Source: Actinomycetales bacterium Actino_02
GTDB lineage: Bacteria; Actinomycetota; Actinomycetes; Propionibacteriales; Propionibacteriaceae
Reading direction: 5' to 3'
Length of the DNA: 64,000 nucleotides
Assembly (NCBI GenBank): GCA_001603275.1
Contig: LUYM01000006.1
Location: 1-64,000, forward strand
Part shown: piece by piece, positions 35,294 through 43,833 of the stretch
How the letters are laid out: every line of letters begins with the position of its first letter
Numbering within the stretch: position 1 is the stretch's first letter
Made by a program: the position numbers and the translations under genes
The notes under the pieces: model-generated
Databases searched by the model: none
Told to the model about the DNA's origin: nothing
What the model saw: only the letters and a program-made list of their open reading frames with translations

Positions 35294-36483
35294 TGGGCGA
35301 CGACCTGAATGCGACGTCTCCGCTGGTGGTGGCCGTGATCCCGGCCCGCGGCGGCTCCAAGGGCGTCCCCGGCAAGAACCTGGCCCCGGTGGCCGGAGTG
35401 CCGCTGGTGGTCCGGGCGATCCGGGCCTGCCTGGCCGCCGGACGCGTGAGCGAGGTGGTGGTCTCCACCGACGACGACGGCATCGCCGCCACGGCCGCTC
35501 AGGCTGGAGCCATTGTGGTCCGCCGCCCGGCCGAGCTGGCCAACGACACCGCCTCCAGCGAGGCCGCACTGCGGCACGTCCTGGAGACCCGCTACGCCGA
35601 CCGGCTGCCCGAGGTGCTGTTGTTGGTCCAGTGCACCAGCCCGTTCATCACGGCCGCCGAAGTGGACGAGGTGGTTGCGGCCATCCAGGAGCGGGGCGCC
35701 GACTCGGCGTTCACCGCGGCCGCCTTCCACGGCTTCATCTGGCGCGAGGACGGCTCGGCTTACGGCGTCAATCACGATCACCGCACCCGTCCGCGGCGCC
35801 AGGAGCGTCCGGTGGAGTATCTGGAGACCGGCGCCGCCTACGCCATGCGCACGGAAGGCTTCCTGGCCGCGGGCCATCGCTTCTTCGGGACGGTGCAGGC
35901 CGTGCCCACCGATCCGGCGCGGGTTCTCGAGATCGACGAGCCGGACGATCTGGCCCGGGCCCGGGCCATCGCCGGCCTGATCGAGACCGAACGTCCGATC
36001 CCGCCGGCCGGGGCGGTGCAGGCTGTCGTCCTCGACTTCGACGGAACCCAGACCGACGATCGGGTCTGGATCACCGCGGACGGCACCGAGCAGGTCGCCG
36101 TCCATCGTGGCGACGGGATGGGCATCGCCGCCTTGCGGGATGCCGGGCTGCCGATCCTGTTCCTGTCCACCGAGGTGAACTCCGTGGTCACGGCCCGGGC
36201 CGCCAAGCTGCGCGTCGAGTGCGTCCACGCCACCCAGGACAAGGTGTCCGAGCTGCGCGCCTGGTGTGGACGGATCGGCGTCGACCTGGCCCAGGTGGCC
36301 TATGTGGGCAACGATCTGAACGATCTGGGCTGCCTACAGGCGGTCGGCTGGCCGGTGGCGGTGGCCAACGCCCACCCGGCGGTGAAGCAGGCGGCCGCCT
36401 GGACGACTACGGCAGCCGGTGGGCACGGGGCGGTTCGCGAGGTCGCCGCCTGGCTGCTCGGCGACGACCTCGCTGGTCGCTAG
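35293..36483 (+). CDS. CMP-nonulosonate (acylneuraminate) cytidylyltransferase fused to HAD phosphatase
   Basis: The 396-residue protein has two domains. Residues about 10-232 form a NeuA-like cytidylyltransferase with VIPARGGSKGVPGKN (15-29) and VQCTSPF (112-118). Residues about 243-396 form a KdsC-like HAD phosphatase with the catalytic DFDGTQTD at 248-255 and VGNDLNDL near the end. The first would activate a nine-carbon acid with CTP. The second could remove the phosphate from the preceding 9-phosphate, so two pathway steps sit in one chain. The stop overlaps the convergent CPBP gene in a shared CTAG. No NeuB or NeuC gene is near. Confidence 0.88.
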   Translation: MGDDLNATSPLVVAVIPARGGSKGVPGKNLAPVAGVPLVVRAIRACLAAGRVSEVVVSTDDDGIAATAAQAGAIVVRRPAELANDTASSEAALRHVLETRYADRLPEVLLLVQCTSPFITAAEVDEVVAAIQERGADSAFTAAAFHGFIWREDGSAYGVNHDHRTRPRRQERPVEYLETGAAYAMRTEGFLAAGHRFFGTVQAVPTDPARVLEIDEPDDLARARAIAGLIETERPIPPAGAVQAVVLDFDGTQTDDRVWITADGTEQVAVHRGDGMGIAALRDAGLPILFLSTEVNSVVTARAAKLRVECVHATQDKVSELRAWCGRIGVDLAQVAYVGNDLNDLGCLQAVGWPVAVANAHPAVKQAAAWTTTAAGGHGAVREVAAWLLGDDLAGR

Positions 36484-37433
36484 ACGGTCGCTGCCTGAGT
36501 GGCGGCCGGGACCGGTGGGAACCGCCAGGCGATGATCGCCAGGATGGTCAGCACGGCAACCATCAGCCAGCCCATCGGCAGTGAGATGAACAGGTTGCCG
36601 CCGATGATCAGCAGAGCGAAGATGCCGATCGTCCCGTTGTAGGCGCCGTGCAAGATGGCCGGGGCCAATACCGACTTCGCCCGTGCCCGGACCCAGGTCA
36701 GCAGGAAGCTGAGCGGGACCGTCCAGGCCACCATCATCGGCACTCCCAGGGCCCACTGGCTTCCGTAGTTGTGACCCATGCCGATGATGATCGGCGCGTG
36801 CCACAGACCCCAGAGCACCCCGATCACCAGGTTCGATCGCAGGACACCGAGCGGACGAAGCTGCTCGGCCAGCACGCCTCGCCAGCCGTACTCCTCACCG
36901 AAGGCGAACAACCCGTTGATGGTCAGCCCGGCGATGAGGCCCTGGATCAGCCCGGGAATGGCCACCATGGCCGCCGACGGGAGCCAGGTGCTTGCGGTCA
37001 CACCCGGAGTGATCTCCATCAGTCGCTGCCGCAGCTCGGCATCACTGGTGACCAGATGACCGGCCCCGGGCAGACCCGTGGCCCCGGCGGCCCAGGCCAC
37101 GGCGAAGCCGAGGGCCAGGATGATCACCATGGTCGAGATGGCATAGCCGGCACTGCGTCCGTAGGCCCGAAAGAAGCCGCGCCGTAACTCGGCAATCAGG
37201 TAGTGGCGGCCATTGAGCCGCTCAACGATCAGTCCTGCCACGATGGGCAACGGCATGTAGAGCACCGCCGTGACCAGCTGAGTGAGCATCTGCAGTGACG
37301 GTGGCAGGAGTCGACTGAGGCCGACCAGGCCGAGGCCGACGACGACGGCGCCGCCGAAGGCGATTGCGTAGTACTGGGCAACACGCTTCCACGCGACGCT
37401 CCGCCAACGGGAGGTCGCAACTTCCACACTCAT
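36480..37433 (-). CDS. CPBP-family intramembrane metalloprotease
   Basis: The 317-residue membrane protein has about eight helices. The CPBP (Abi) motifs are present in order: FGEEYGWRG (near residue 175, with the paired Glu), GLWHAP and ILHGAYN with the zinc-ligand His residues. These proteases act on prenylated or bacteriocin-related peptides in some bacteria, while most are uncharacterised. It overlaps the DUF5808 gene by four bases and is the last gene of the PadR operon. Confidence 0.88.
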   Translation of the reverse strand: MSVEVATSRWRSVAWKRVAQYYAIAFGGAVVVGLGLVGLSRLLPPSLQMLTQLVTAVLYMPLPIVAGLIVERLNGRHYLIAELRRGFFRAYGRSAGYAISTMVIILALGFAVAWAAGATGLPGAGHLVTSDAELRQRLMEITPGVTASTWLPSAAMVAIPGLIQGLIAGLTINGLFAFGEEYGWRGVLAEQLRPLGVLRSNLVIGVLWGLWHAPIIIGMGHNYGSQWALGVPMMVAWTVPLSFLLTWVRARAKSVLAPAILHGAYNGTIGIFALLIIGGNLFISLPMGWLMVAVLTILAIIAWRFPPVPAATQAATV

Positions 37434-38290
37434 TTCTTTCCTCCGAGATCACGTGCTTGTTCTGCGGTGCGTCCGGCCCTGGCAAGGCCGAACAGCACTG
37501 CTCCGGCCGGCAGCCAGGCGGCGGCCAGCACCAGGGGGCCGGCCCAGGGGCGGGCCTTCCCATCGGTTGCCGCGGTTCGCCACACGGTGAGCCAGGCAGA
37601 GATTGAGGCCGCCGTGGTGGCGGCGGCAATGGCGCCGGCGGTGCGCGGACCGCCCTTGCCGGAGGCCACGAGTCCCCCGGCCCAGGCGGTCGGGACGGCG
37701 GCGATGGCGATGTCGAGGGCTGCGGCTGCCGCCTTCGGGATCGGATCCACGCCGCGACCGGCGGCGTCCATCTGGTTCGGCAGCCGGTCGGGCAACCCAG
37801 GTCCGCGGACGACGTAGTGGGCGACCACCGCGGCGCTCAGCGCGGCCGGCACCAGGGCGGCGGTCCGGAAGGCCGGGGCCGGGGTGCTCTCGAACGGCTC
37901 GTCCTCGGCGTCCGGCTCGATCAGGCCGAGCTTCACGGCCACCGCACCGAAGTTCAGCGTCCAGCCCAGGCCGAAGACCCGGGGGACGAGCAGGCGCTCA
38001 TCACGTGGGTTCCACCAGGCCCGGGCCATCTTCTCCCCGGTCGGCGGGGTCAGATCGAGCGGGACGCCGAAGCGTCCCGGTTCTTCGGCTTCAGCCTCAC
38101 CGAGAGTGGCGGCCACGGCCGAGACGTCCGCCGGGCTGGCCGAGGCGTCCAGGTGATCGGCGAAGTGGGCGGCCAGTGCCTCGCGCACGTCGGCGCGATC
38201 TTCCGCGGCAACGGGCGCGGTCAGGGCGTCGAGCTGGGCGTTCAGCGCAGCCAGTGTCTTGGGCTGCAGTTCATCCAATGACGTGATCAC
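37430..38290 (-). CDS. DUF5808-containing membrane protein
   Basis: The 286-residue protein has a soluble N-terminal part (about 1-80) resembling the HAAS/DUF1700-type region. Next comes WNPRDERLLVPRVFGLGWTL (about 92-111), a signature of DUF5808. Several membrane helices follow (about 142-160, 185-205, 212-235 and 245-265). It overlaps the PadR gene upstream and the CPBP gene downstream by four bases each. Three-gene units of PadR, a HAAS/DUF membrane protein and a further membrane protein recur in Gram-positive bacteria and are thought to sense envelope state. The role here is inference. Confidence 0.75.
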   Translation of the reverse strand: MITSLDELQPKTLAALNAQLDALTAPVAAEDRADVREALAAHFADHLDASASPADVSAVAATLGEAEAEEPGRFGVPLDLTPPTGEKMARAWWNPRDERLLVPRVFGLGWTLNFGAVAVKLGLIEPDAEDEPFESTPAPAFRTAALVPAALSAAVVAHYVVRGPGLPDRLPNQMDAAGRGVDPIPKAAAAALDIAIAAVPTAWAGGLVASGKGGPRTAGAIAAATTAASISAWLTVWRTAATDGKARPWAGPLVLAAAWLPAGAVLFGLARAGRTAEQARDLGGKK

Positions 38291-38628
38291 TTCTCGACCT
38301 CCACAATCGTGCGAATGGCGGCGGCCACATTGGCGAAGGTGGCCGCCATGGCAGCCAGGGCGTCCTGGCCGGCCGGAGTCAGTGCGTAGTACTTGCGCGG
38401 CGGCCCGACCGGCGACTCCTGCCAGCTCGAGCTGATCAGGCCGGCCCGGGCCAGCCGGGCGACGAGCGGATAGACGGTGCCGGCGGTGATGGCCAACTCG
38501 GGTCGGTCCGCCAGATCGTCCACCAGTTGGGAGCCGTAGCGCGGCTCGCGGGCGAGCAGGCCGAGGACGGCCAACTCGACGACACCCTTGCGCAGCTGAG
38601 AGCCCCAGCCCTCCTGTTCCTTGTCCAT
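38287..38628 (-). CDS. PadR-family transcriptional regulator
   Basis: The 113-residue product has the PadR winged helix, with LAVLGLLAREPRYGSQLVDDL and GTVYPLVARLARAGLI, then a short C-terminal helix. ATG 38628 is chosen because a good promoter puts the transcript start on or beside it (leaderless). In-frame ATGs at 38637 and 38664 would lie inside the -10 element or the -35. It is first in a three-gene operon with DUF5808 and CPBP genes and presumably represses it. Confidence 0.85.
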   Translation of the reverse strand: MDKEQEGWGSQLRKGVVELAVLGLLAREPRYGSQLVDDLADRPELAITAGTVYPLVARLARAGLISSSWQESPVGPPRKYYALTPAGQDALAAMAATFANVAAAIRTIVEVEK

Positions 38629-38635
38629 GTCCAAC

Positions 38636-38676
38636 ATGGTATGACCAGCTACCTTGTGACGCAAGCTAGCTGGTCA
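38636..38676 (-). promoter_or_regulatory. padR promoter overlapped by a 10-bp inverted repeat
   Basis: On the minus strand TTGCGT (38659-38664) and TACCAT (38636-38641) are spaced by 17 bases, and seven bases separate the -10 from ATG 38628. TGACCAGCTA (38642-38651) and TAGCTGGTCA (38667-38676) form a perfect dyad spanning the promoter, as for an autoregulatory operator. Confidence 0.65.
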
Positions 38677-38770
38677 CGCCAGGTTCCGCGGCGGAGAGTT
38701 CACCCAGATCACCCCGGATGTTCAGCCGATGCATCGGTGCCCGATGCGGCGGTCGATACGCTCGACAGCG

Positions 38771-41161
38771 ATGTCAGTACAGCGACGGGACCACGATTCG
38801 GAGGGCCTCGGCCTCCCGAAACCTTCGGGCGGTCCGACCATCTTTCTGGCGACCAGAGAACACGGCTTGGCCATGTGCTTGGCTATCGCCGACCGGCTGC
38901 AGATCCCGGTGGCCGATCGGATCCTGGTCGCAGCCGACACCAGCCACAGCTACGAGGTGCAGCCGTCGTTCCCACCCGAGCAGCGGCTGGGCTACCTGGA
39001 CGAGTTCGCCGAGGTCGTCGACTGGAATGACTTGATCTGGCCGGCCCGAGCCCAAGGCTGGACCTGCCTTCCGGGCACCGCCGAGGCCAAGCTCTTCGCC
39101 GAGGCCGTGGTGCCGTCCGGACGAGAGGTCGCGCGGCTCGTCCTGGAGTCGATCCAGGTGCCGCCGGCCGCGGCGCTGGCCGCACTGTTCCCGTCCGCCG
39201 AGCTCCAGCTGTACTCCGACGGGCTGATGACCTACGGCGGGCGTCCGCTGGACGTGAGCCTGACCGGCCGGGTCACCGCGATGCACTACCGCGACCTGCT
39301 GGACGGGATCAGCCCGCGGCTGCTCGACCACGCCGAGGGCATCACCGACCAGCCGTACCCGATCGAGGCCGTCGAAGCCTTCACCATGACCGGCCAATCG
39401 GCCGCCGCCGAGGAGCAGGTCAGCGGGCCGACCGCCGTCGTCCTCCTGCAGTACCTGGCGCATCTTGGCCTGCTGAGCAGGGCGCGGGAACTGGCCGTGA
39501 ACCGGCGGATGGTGGCGGCAGCGCTCGCCTCGGGTGCACAGCGGGTTCTGGTCAAGGCGCACCCGGCCCACGCCGCGGACCTGGACGAGCTGCTGGCCGA
39601 TCCACGGGTGCGGCCGTTCGTCGGCAACCGCTCGCTGGAGTCCTGGCTGCTCAGCCTCAGTAGCGAGCAGCGCGCCCAGGTGACGGTGTTCAGCGCGTTC
39701 TCCACGGGGCTGGTCGGCGCTCGCCGGCTCGGCGCCGCAGCGGTGGCCGTCGGCACCCGCGAGCTGCTCAAGCGGCTGCCCGAGACCGACGGAAACCGGA
39801 TCCCGGTCGCGATCTGCGATGCGCTGTTGCCCACGATCGGACTGACCGGTGAACTGACCCCCAGACCGGCCCGGTTCAGCACCGCCGAACTCGAAATGCT
39901 GCTGGACCTGCTCAGCTTCGCCAAGGATCCGGCGGGACACTGGCGGTTCCGGGCCCCTGTGGCCGCGCACCTGTACGGACTGTCCGAACAGCGTCGCGCC
40001 GAGTTCACCCGCTATCTGCCGGACGCCGACCTGCGCCGGCTCGGACTGTTCCGGGCCGACGAGGAGCCGACCAGCAGCCCCGCTCCGGCCCCGATGCCGC
40101 CGGCGCCGGATCGTCCGATCGTGCTGCAGCCGGACGAACTCGCGCTCAGCGTCGTGATTCCCGCCCACAACACCGGCAACTACTTCGCCGGGCTGAAGGC
40201 CAGCATCCTCAGCAATCGACGGGACGACCTCGAGTGGCTGATCGTTGATGACGGCTCGACCGACGGCAGCAGCGAACTGCTGGACGGCCTGGCTGCGGAG
40301 TTCTCCGAGGTGCGCGTCCTCCGTCACGCCAGCGCTCAGGGTCCGTCCGCGGCACGCAACAGCGGGATCCGGCAGGCGAAGGGCCGCTACATCGCCTTGA
40401 TGGACGCCGACGACTGGGTCGCCGAGGGCTATTTCGCGAAGCTGGCCGGTCAGGCGCTGTGGCACGGTGCCGACCTGGTGCGGGTGGGCTACTTTGAGGT
40501 CACCGGAGGCAAGACCGCGGTGCGGCGGCAGCCGGTGCCGCGCCAGGACGTCCCGCTGCATCCGCGGGAGCTGCTGATGCCGGTCGACCAGACCGCGGCC
40601 GTGGATCTGCCGCAGCCCTGGTTGAACGTGGTGCGTCGTGACTTCCTGGAAGCCAACGAGCTCTACTTCGACGAGGAGCTGCACACCGCCGAGGACCGCG
40701 AATGGACCTGGCGGGCCTTTCTGGCGGCCGGCTCGGTGGTGAACTCGAGCACCGTCGGCTACTTCTGGCGTCGCGAGGTCAGCGGCTCGCTGACCCAGAT
40801 CGGTGATGCCCGTCAGCTGCACTACCTGGCGGCCTACCAGAAGGTCGCCGCCCTGGTGAGCGACGGGCCGGAGCGGCACTATCTGCCGAAGGTGCACCGG
40901 TCGATGATGGCCATCGGGCTGAGTCACCTGGAGCGTTCCGAGCGACTGCAGCCTCGGCTACGACTGGCTGCGGTGCGCGACCTGCGCCGGGCCGTGCGGG
41001 CCATCAGTGAACCGGATCTGATCCTGGCCAGCCAGGGCCTCACCTTCCGCAGGGAGCGGCTGCTCCGGCTGCTGCGCCAAGGCATGCCCGCGCCATTGAT
41101 GTTGCTGATGGCCGGTGGTCGATCCACCTTGCGCGGGCTGAGCCGAGCGCTGCTGCACTGA
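38771..41161 (+). CDS. Bifunctional polysialyltransferase-like / GT2 glycosyltransferase
   Basis: The product is about 796 residues from ATG 38771. The start is not fixed, since no strong ribosome binding site is seen. The N-terminal half (about 20-410) resembles the bacterial alpha-2,8-polysialyltransferase family, with LVKAHPAH and later FSAFSTGLVGARRLGA, the usual HP and Ser/Thr-Ser motifs for CMP-sugar binding. After a Pro/Ala linker (about 420-440), a GT2 domain begins LSVVIPAHNTGNYF, with IVDDGSTDGS and MDADDW for the nucleotide sugar and metal. One chain could thus add two different sugars to a repeating surface polymer. No membrane helix is visible. Confidence 0.78.
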   Translation: MSVQRRDHDSEGLGLPKPSGGPTIFLATREHGLAMCLAIADRLQIPVADRILVAADTSHSYEVQPSFPPEQRLGYLDEFAEVVDWNDLIWPARAQGWTCLPGTAEAKLFAEAVVPSGREVARLVLESIQVPPAAALAALFPSAELQLYSDGLMTYGGRPLDVSLTGRVTAMHYRDLLDGISPRLLDHAEGITDQPYPIEAVEAFTMTGQSAAAEEQVSGPTAVVLLQYLAHLGLLSRARELAVNRRMVAAALASGAQRVLVKAHPAHAADLDELLADPRVRPFVGNRSLESWLLSLSSEQRAQVTVFSAFSTGLVGARRLGAAAVAVGTRELLKRLPETDGNRIPVAICDALLPTIGLTGELTPRPARFSTAELEMLLDLLSFAKDPAGHWRFRAPVAAHLYGLSEQRRAEFTRYLPDADLRRLGLFRADEEPTSSPAPAPMPPAPDRPIVLQPDELALSVVIPAHNTGNYFAGLKASILSNRRDDLEWLIVDDGSTDGSSELLDGLAAEFSEVRVLRHASAQGPSAARNSGIRQAKGRYIALMDADDWVAEGYFAKLAGQALWHGADLVRVGYFEVTGGKTAVRRQPVPRQDVPLHPRELLMPVDQTAAVDLPQPWLNVVRRDFLEANELYFDEELHTAEDREWTWRAFLAAGSVVNSSTVGYFWRREVSGSLTQIGDARQLHYLAAYQKVAALVSDGPERHYLPKVHRSMMAIGLSHLERSERLQPRLRLAAVRDLRRAVRAISEPDLILASQGLTFRRERLLRLLRQGMPAPLMLLMAGGRSTLRGLSRALLH

Positions 41162-41205
41162 AGCAGCCGCGCGGCATCGTCCTCACTCAGCCGCTGAGAT
41201 TCCCT

Positions 41206-41234
41206 GCAGAAAAGGGGACAGTCCCCTTTTCTGC
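41206..41234. terminator. GCAGAAAAGGGGAC palindrome between convergent genes
   Basis: GCAGAAAAGGGGAC and GTCCCCTTTTCTGC form a perfect 14-bp stem around one base (likely opening to a small loop in RNA). It lies between the 3' ends of two convergent genes, with a T-rich stretch on each strand, so it could terminate both. It belongs to the same repeat family as 23683-23716 and 56257-56287. Confidence 0.7.
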
Positions 41235-41250
41235 GGAGGTCAGGTGGTGA

Positions 41251-41982
41251 TCAGCCGACGAACTTGCGACGGACGCCGCGAGCCACTTCCGGACGGTCGG
41301 TGAAGATCGCGTCCACCCCGAACTCAAGCATCTCCTTGATCCGCTTGGGGTTGTTCACCACCCACGGACGCACCTTGATGCCGGCGTCGGCCGCCTTCTT
41401 CACCAGCCGATCGTTGACCCGCCGACGGGACGGATGCAGCGCCGAGGCACCCAGCTGAGTCGTCCGCTTCCACGGCTTCAGCAGCAGGGACGAGTCGGAG
41501 ATGATGTAAGCCAGCTCGAACTTGGTCATCCCGGACAGCTTGGCCACCGACTCCTCGCTGAACGAGGACAGCACCACCCGGTCGCCGAACTTGTAGCCGG
41601 ACAGCGCCTCGAGCACCTTCTCCTCGAGCTCGGGGTAGTCGACGGCGTCGTTCTTCAGTTCGATGTTGATCCGCAGCTTGGTCGGGGCGAGCAGGTCGAG
41701 AGTCTCGGCCAGGGTCGGGATCTTGGCCTTCTTGAAGCCCTTCATCCCGGCGGACGCCTGCAGCTTGCTGATCTTGGCCATGCTCAGGTCGCGGATCCAG
41801 CCGCGTCCGTCCGTGGTGCGATCGACGGTCTCATCATGGATGACGATCGGGACGCCGTCCTCGGTCAGCTGGACGTCGAATTCGACGCCGTCCGCCTTCT
41901 GCTCGATGGCGAGCGCGAAGGCGGCAAGGGTGTTCTCGGGTGCGTCATGACGTGCGCCCCGATGGGCCCAGATCTGGGTCAT
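41251..41982 (-). CDS. Glycerophosphodiester phosphodiesterase
   Basis: The 243-residue GDPD-family TIM-barrel enzyme splits glycerophosphodiesters to sn-glycerol-3-phosphate and an alcohol. Motifs AHRGARHDAPENTLAAF and VEFDVQLTEDGVPIVIHDE carry the catalytic His and metal-binding Glu/Asp residues. It lacks a signal peptide and so is cytoplasmic. The ATG follows AGGAG and lies only 18 bp from the divergent DUF885 gene. Confidence 0.93.
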   Translation of the reverse strand: MTQIWAHRGARHDAPENTLAAFALAIEQKADGVEFDVQLTEDGVPIVIHDETVDRTTDGRGWIRDLSMAKISKLQASAGMKGFKKAKIPTLAETLDLLAPTKLRINIELKNDAVDYPELEEKVLEALSGYKFGDRVVLSSFSEESVAKLSGMTKFELAYIISDSSLLLKPWKRTTQLGASALHPSRRRVNDRLVKKAADAGIKVRPWVVNNPKRIKEMLEFGVDAIFTDRPEVARGVRRKFVG

Positions 41983-41999
41983 TGAGTCTCCTGGCGGCT

Positions 42000-43688
42000 A
42001 TGGTCGCAAATGTGACTGTACGCCAACTGACGCCGATCGATGTCATCGCCAATAACTACACAGCCGCCCTTGCGGAGCTGAACCCGATCCTGGCCACCGA
42101 GGCCGGGATCGCGGGCCACGATCACCAACTGCCTGACCTTTCGCCGGACGGTCTGAGCGAGGTCGCCGCGTTGACCAAGCGGACTCTGGCCGAGTTGGCC
42201 GGCGCCCCGGTGACCGATCAGACCGACCAGGTGACCAAGGCTGCCCTGGCCGACCGGCTTGCCCTGCACCTGCGGCTGGACGAGACCGGCGATCTGCTGG
42301 CCGACCTGAATGTGATCGCCTCGCCGCTGCAGGGACTGCGGGACGTGCTCGACCTGATGCCGACCGCCACCACCCAGGACTGGGCCAATGTGGCCTCCCG
42401 GGTTCGGTTGGTGCCCGAGGCAATTCGCGGCTACATCGCCTCGCTGCGGGAGGGTGCTCGGCGCGGCCTGGTGTCAGCGCAACTGCAAGTGGATGAGGGG
42501 ATCAAGCAGGCCGCCGAGCTGGCCGACCCGGCGTCCTCGTTCTTCGTGACCTTCCTGGCCGGCGCGCATCCGGACGGTTCACCGGCCGCGGGGCCGCTCG
42601 CTCACGACCTCGAGGTGGCCGGACGGGCCGCTGCGGCCGCCTACGGGGAGCTCGTCGAGTTCCTCAGCGACGAGCTGCGTCCGCTGGCACCGGCCGACGA
42701 CGCCGTGGGCCGGGAGCGTTATGCCTTGTGGTCGCATGAGTTCGTGGGTGCAGAGGTGGATCTCGACGAGACCTACGCCTGGGGTCTGGACGAGCTGGAG
42801 CGGATGGCCGCCGAGCAGCAGGAGATCATCGAACAGCTGGCCGGCCCCGGAGCCACCATGGCCGATGCGGTCGCCGTGCTGGACAACGATCCGGCCCAGC
42901 AGTTGCACGGCACCCAGGCTCTGCAGGAGTGGATGCAGGGCACCGCCGATGAGGCGATCGCCGCCCTGGACGGCGTCCATTTCGACATCGCCGAGCCGCT
43001 GCGCAAGATCGAGTGCCGGATCGCGCCGACCGAGAACGGCGGCATCTACTACACCGGCCCCAGCGAAGACTTCAGCCGTCCGGGACGGATGTGGTGGTCG
43101 GTGCCACCGGGCGTCACCACGTTCGCGCCGTGGCGGGAGAAGACGACCGTCTATCACGAGGGCGTCCCCGGGCATCACCTGCAGATCGCTCAGGCCGTGG
43201 CCAACCGCGATCAGCTCAACGACTGGCGTCGGCTGATCAGTTGGAGCTCTGGGCACGGCGAGGGCTGGGCGTTGTACGCCGAGCGGCTGATGCAGGAGTT
43301 CGGCTTCATGGACGATCCGGCCGACCGGCTCGGCCTGATCGACGGGCAACGGATGCGGGCCGCCCGGGTGGTCGTCGACATCGGCGTCCACTGCCGGATG
43401 AGGGCTCCCGAACGCTGGGGTGGCGGCATCTGGAATGCCGAGAAGGCGTGGGAGCTGCTGAAGGCCAATGTGAACATGGATCACGCCTTCCTGCGCTTCG
43501 AACTGAACCGCTATCTGGGCTGGCCGGGCCAGGCCCCGTCCTACAAGATCGGGCAGCGGCTGTGGGAGCAGGCCCGCGAGCAGGCCAGGCAGGCTGCGGG
43601 TGCGTCCTTCGACCTGAAGGCCTGGCACACCAAGGCTCTGAACCTCGGCTCGGTTCCGCTGGCCGTCCTCCCGGACGCCCTGGCCTGA
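42000..43688 (+). CDS. DUF885-family putative metallopeptidase
   Basis: The 562-residue cytoplasmic protein starts at ATG 42000, with GTG 42012 as a possible alternative. It shows the DUF885 signature YHEGVPGHHLQ (near residue 386), an HExxxxHH-type metal site, and GHGEGWALYAE about 40 residues later. These proteins are thought to be zinc peptidases or carboxypeptidases, but few have been tested. It is divergent from the glycerophosphodiesterase gene and is followed by an inverted repeat. Confidence 0.85.
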   Translation: MVANVTVRQLTPIDVIANNYTAALAELNPILATEAGIAGHDHQLPDLSPDGLSEVAALTKRTLAELAGAPVTDQTDQVTKAALADRLALHLRLDETGDLLADLNVIASPLQGLRDVLDLMPTATTQDWANVASRVRLVPEAIRGYIASLREGARRGLVSAQLQVDEGIKQAAELADPASSFFVTFLAGAHPDGSPAAGPLAHDLEVAGRAAAAAYGELVEFLSDELRPLAPADDAVGRERYALWSHEFVGAEVDLDETYAWGLDELERMAAEQQEIIEQLAGPGATMADAVAVLDNDPAQQLHGTQALQEWMQGTADEAIAALDGVHFDIAEPLRKIECRIAPTENGGIYYTGPSEDFSRPGRMWWSVPPGVTTFAPWREKTTVYHEGVPGHHLQIAQAVANRDQLNDWRRLISWSSGHGEGWALYAERLMQEFGFMDDPADRLGLIDGQRMRAARVVVDIGVHCRMRAPERWGGGIWNAEKAWELLKANVNMDHAFLRFELNRYLGWPGQAPSYKIGQRLWEQAREQARQAAGASFDLKAWHTKALNLGSVPLAVLPDALA

Positions 43689-43696
43689 CCCCGAAA

Positions 43697-43753
43697 AGTC
43701 GCAAAGTGGACATCTCTTCGGCCAGACGGCGAGGAAGTGTCCACTTTGCGACT
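43697..43753. repeat. Perfect 16-bp inverted repeat
   Basis: AGTCGCAAAGTGGACA (43697-43712) is repeated inverted at 43738-43753 with a 25-base loop. It follows the DUF885 stop codon by eight bases and could form a strong hairpin. The sequence is unrelated to the GGGGAC family. Confidence 0.85.
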
Positions 43754-43833
43754 GTGGGAGCGGCGTCGACAGCGTCGTGGATTCACAGGCGATACCCCTT
43801 TCTGGCTACGGGGTGCGCTGCTAGATTCCGCGC

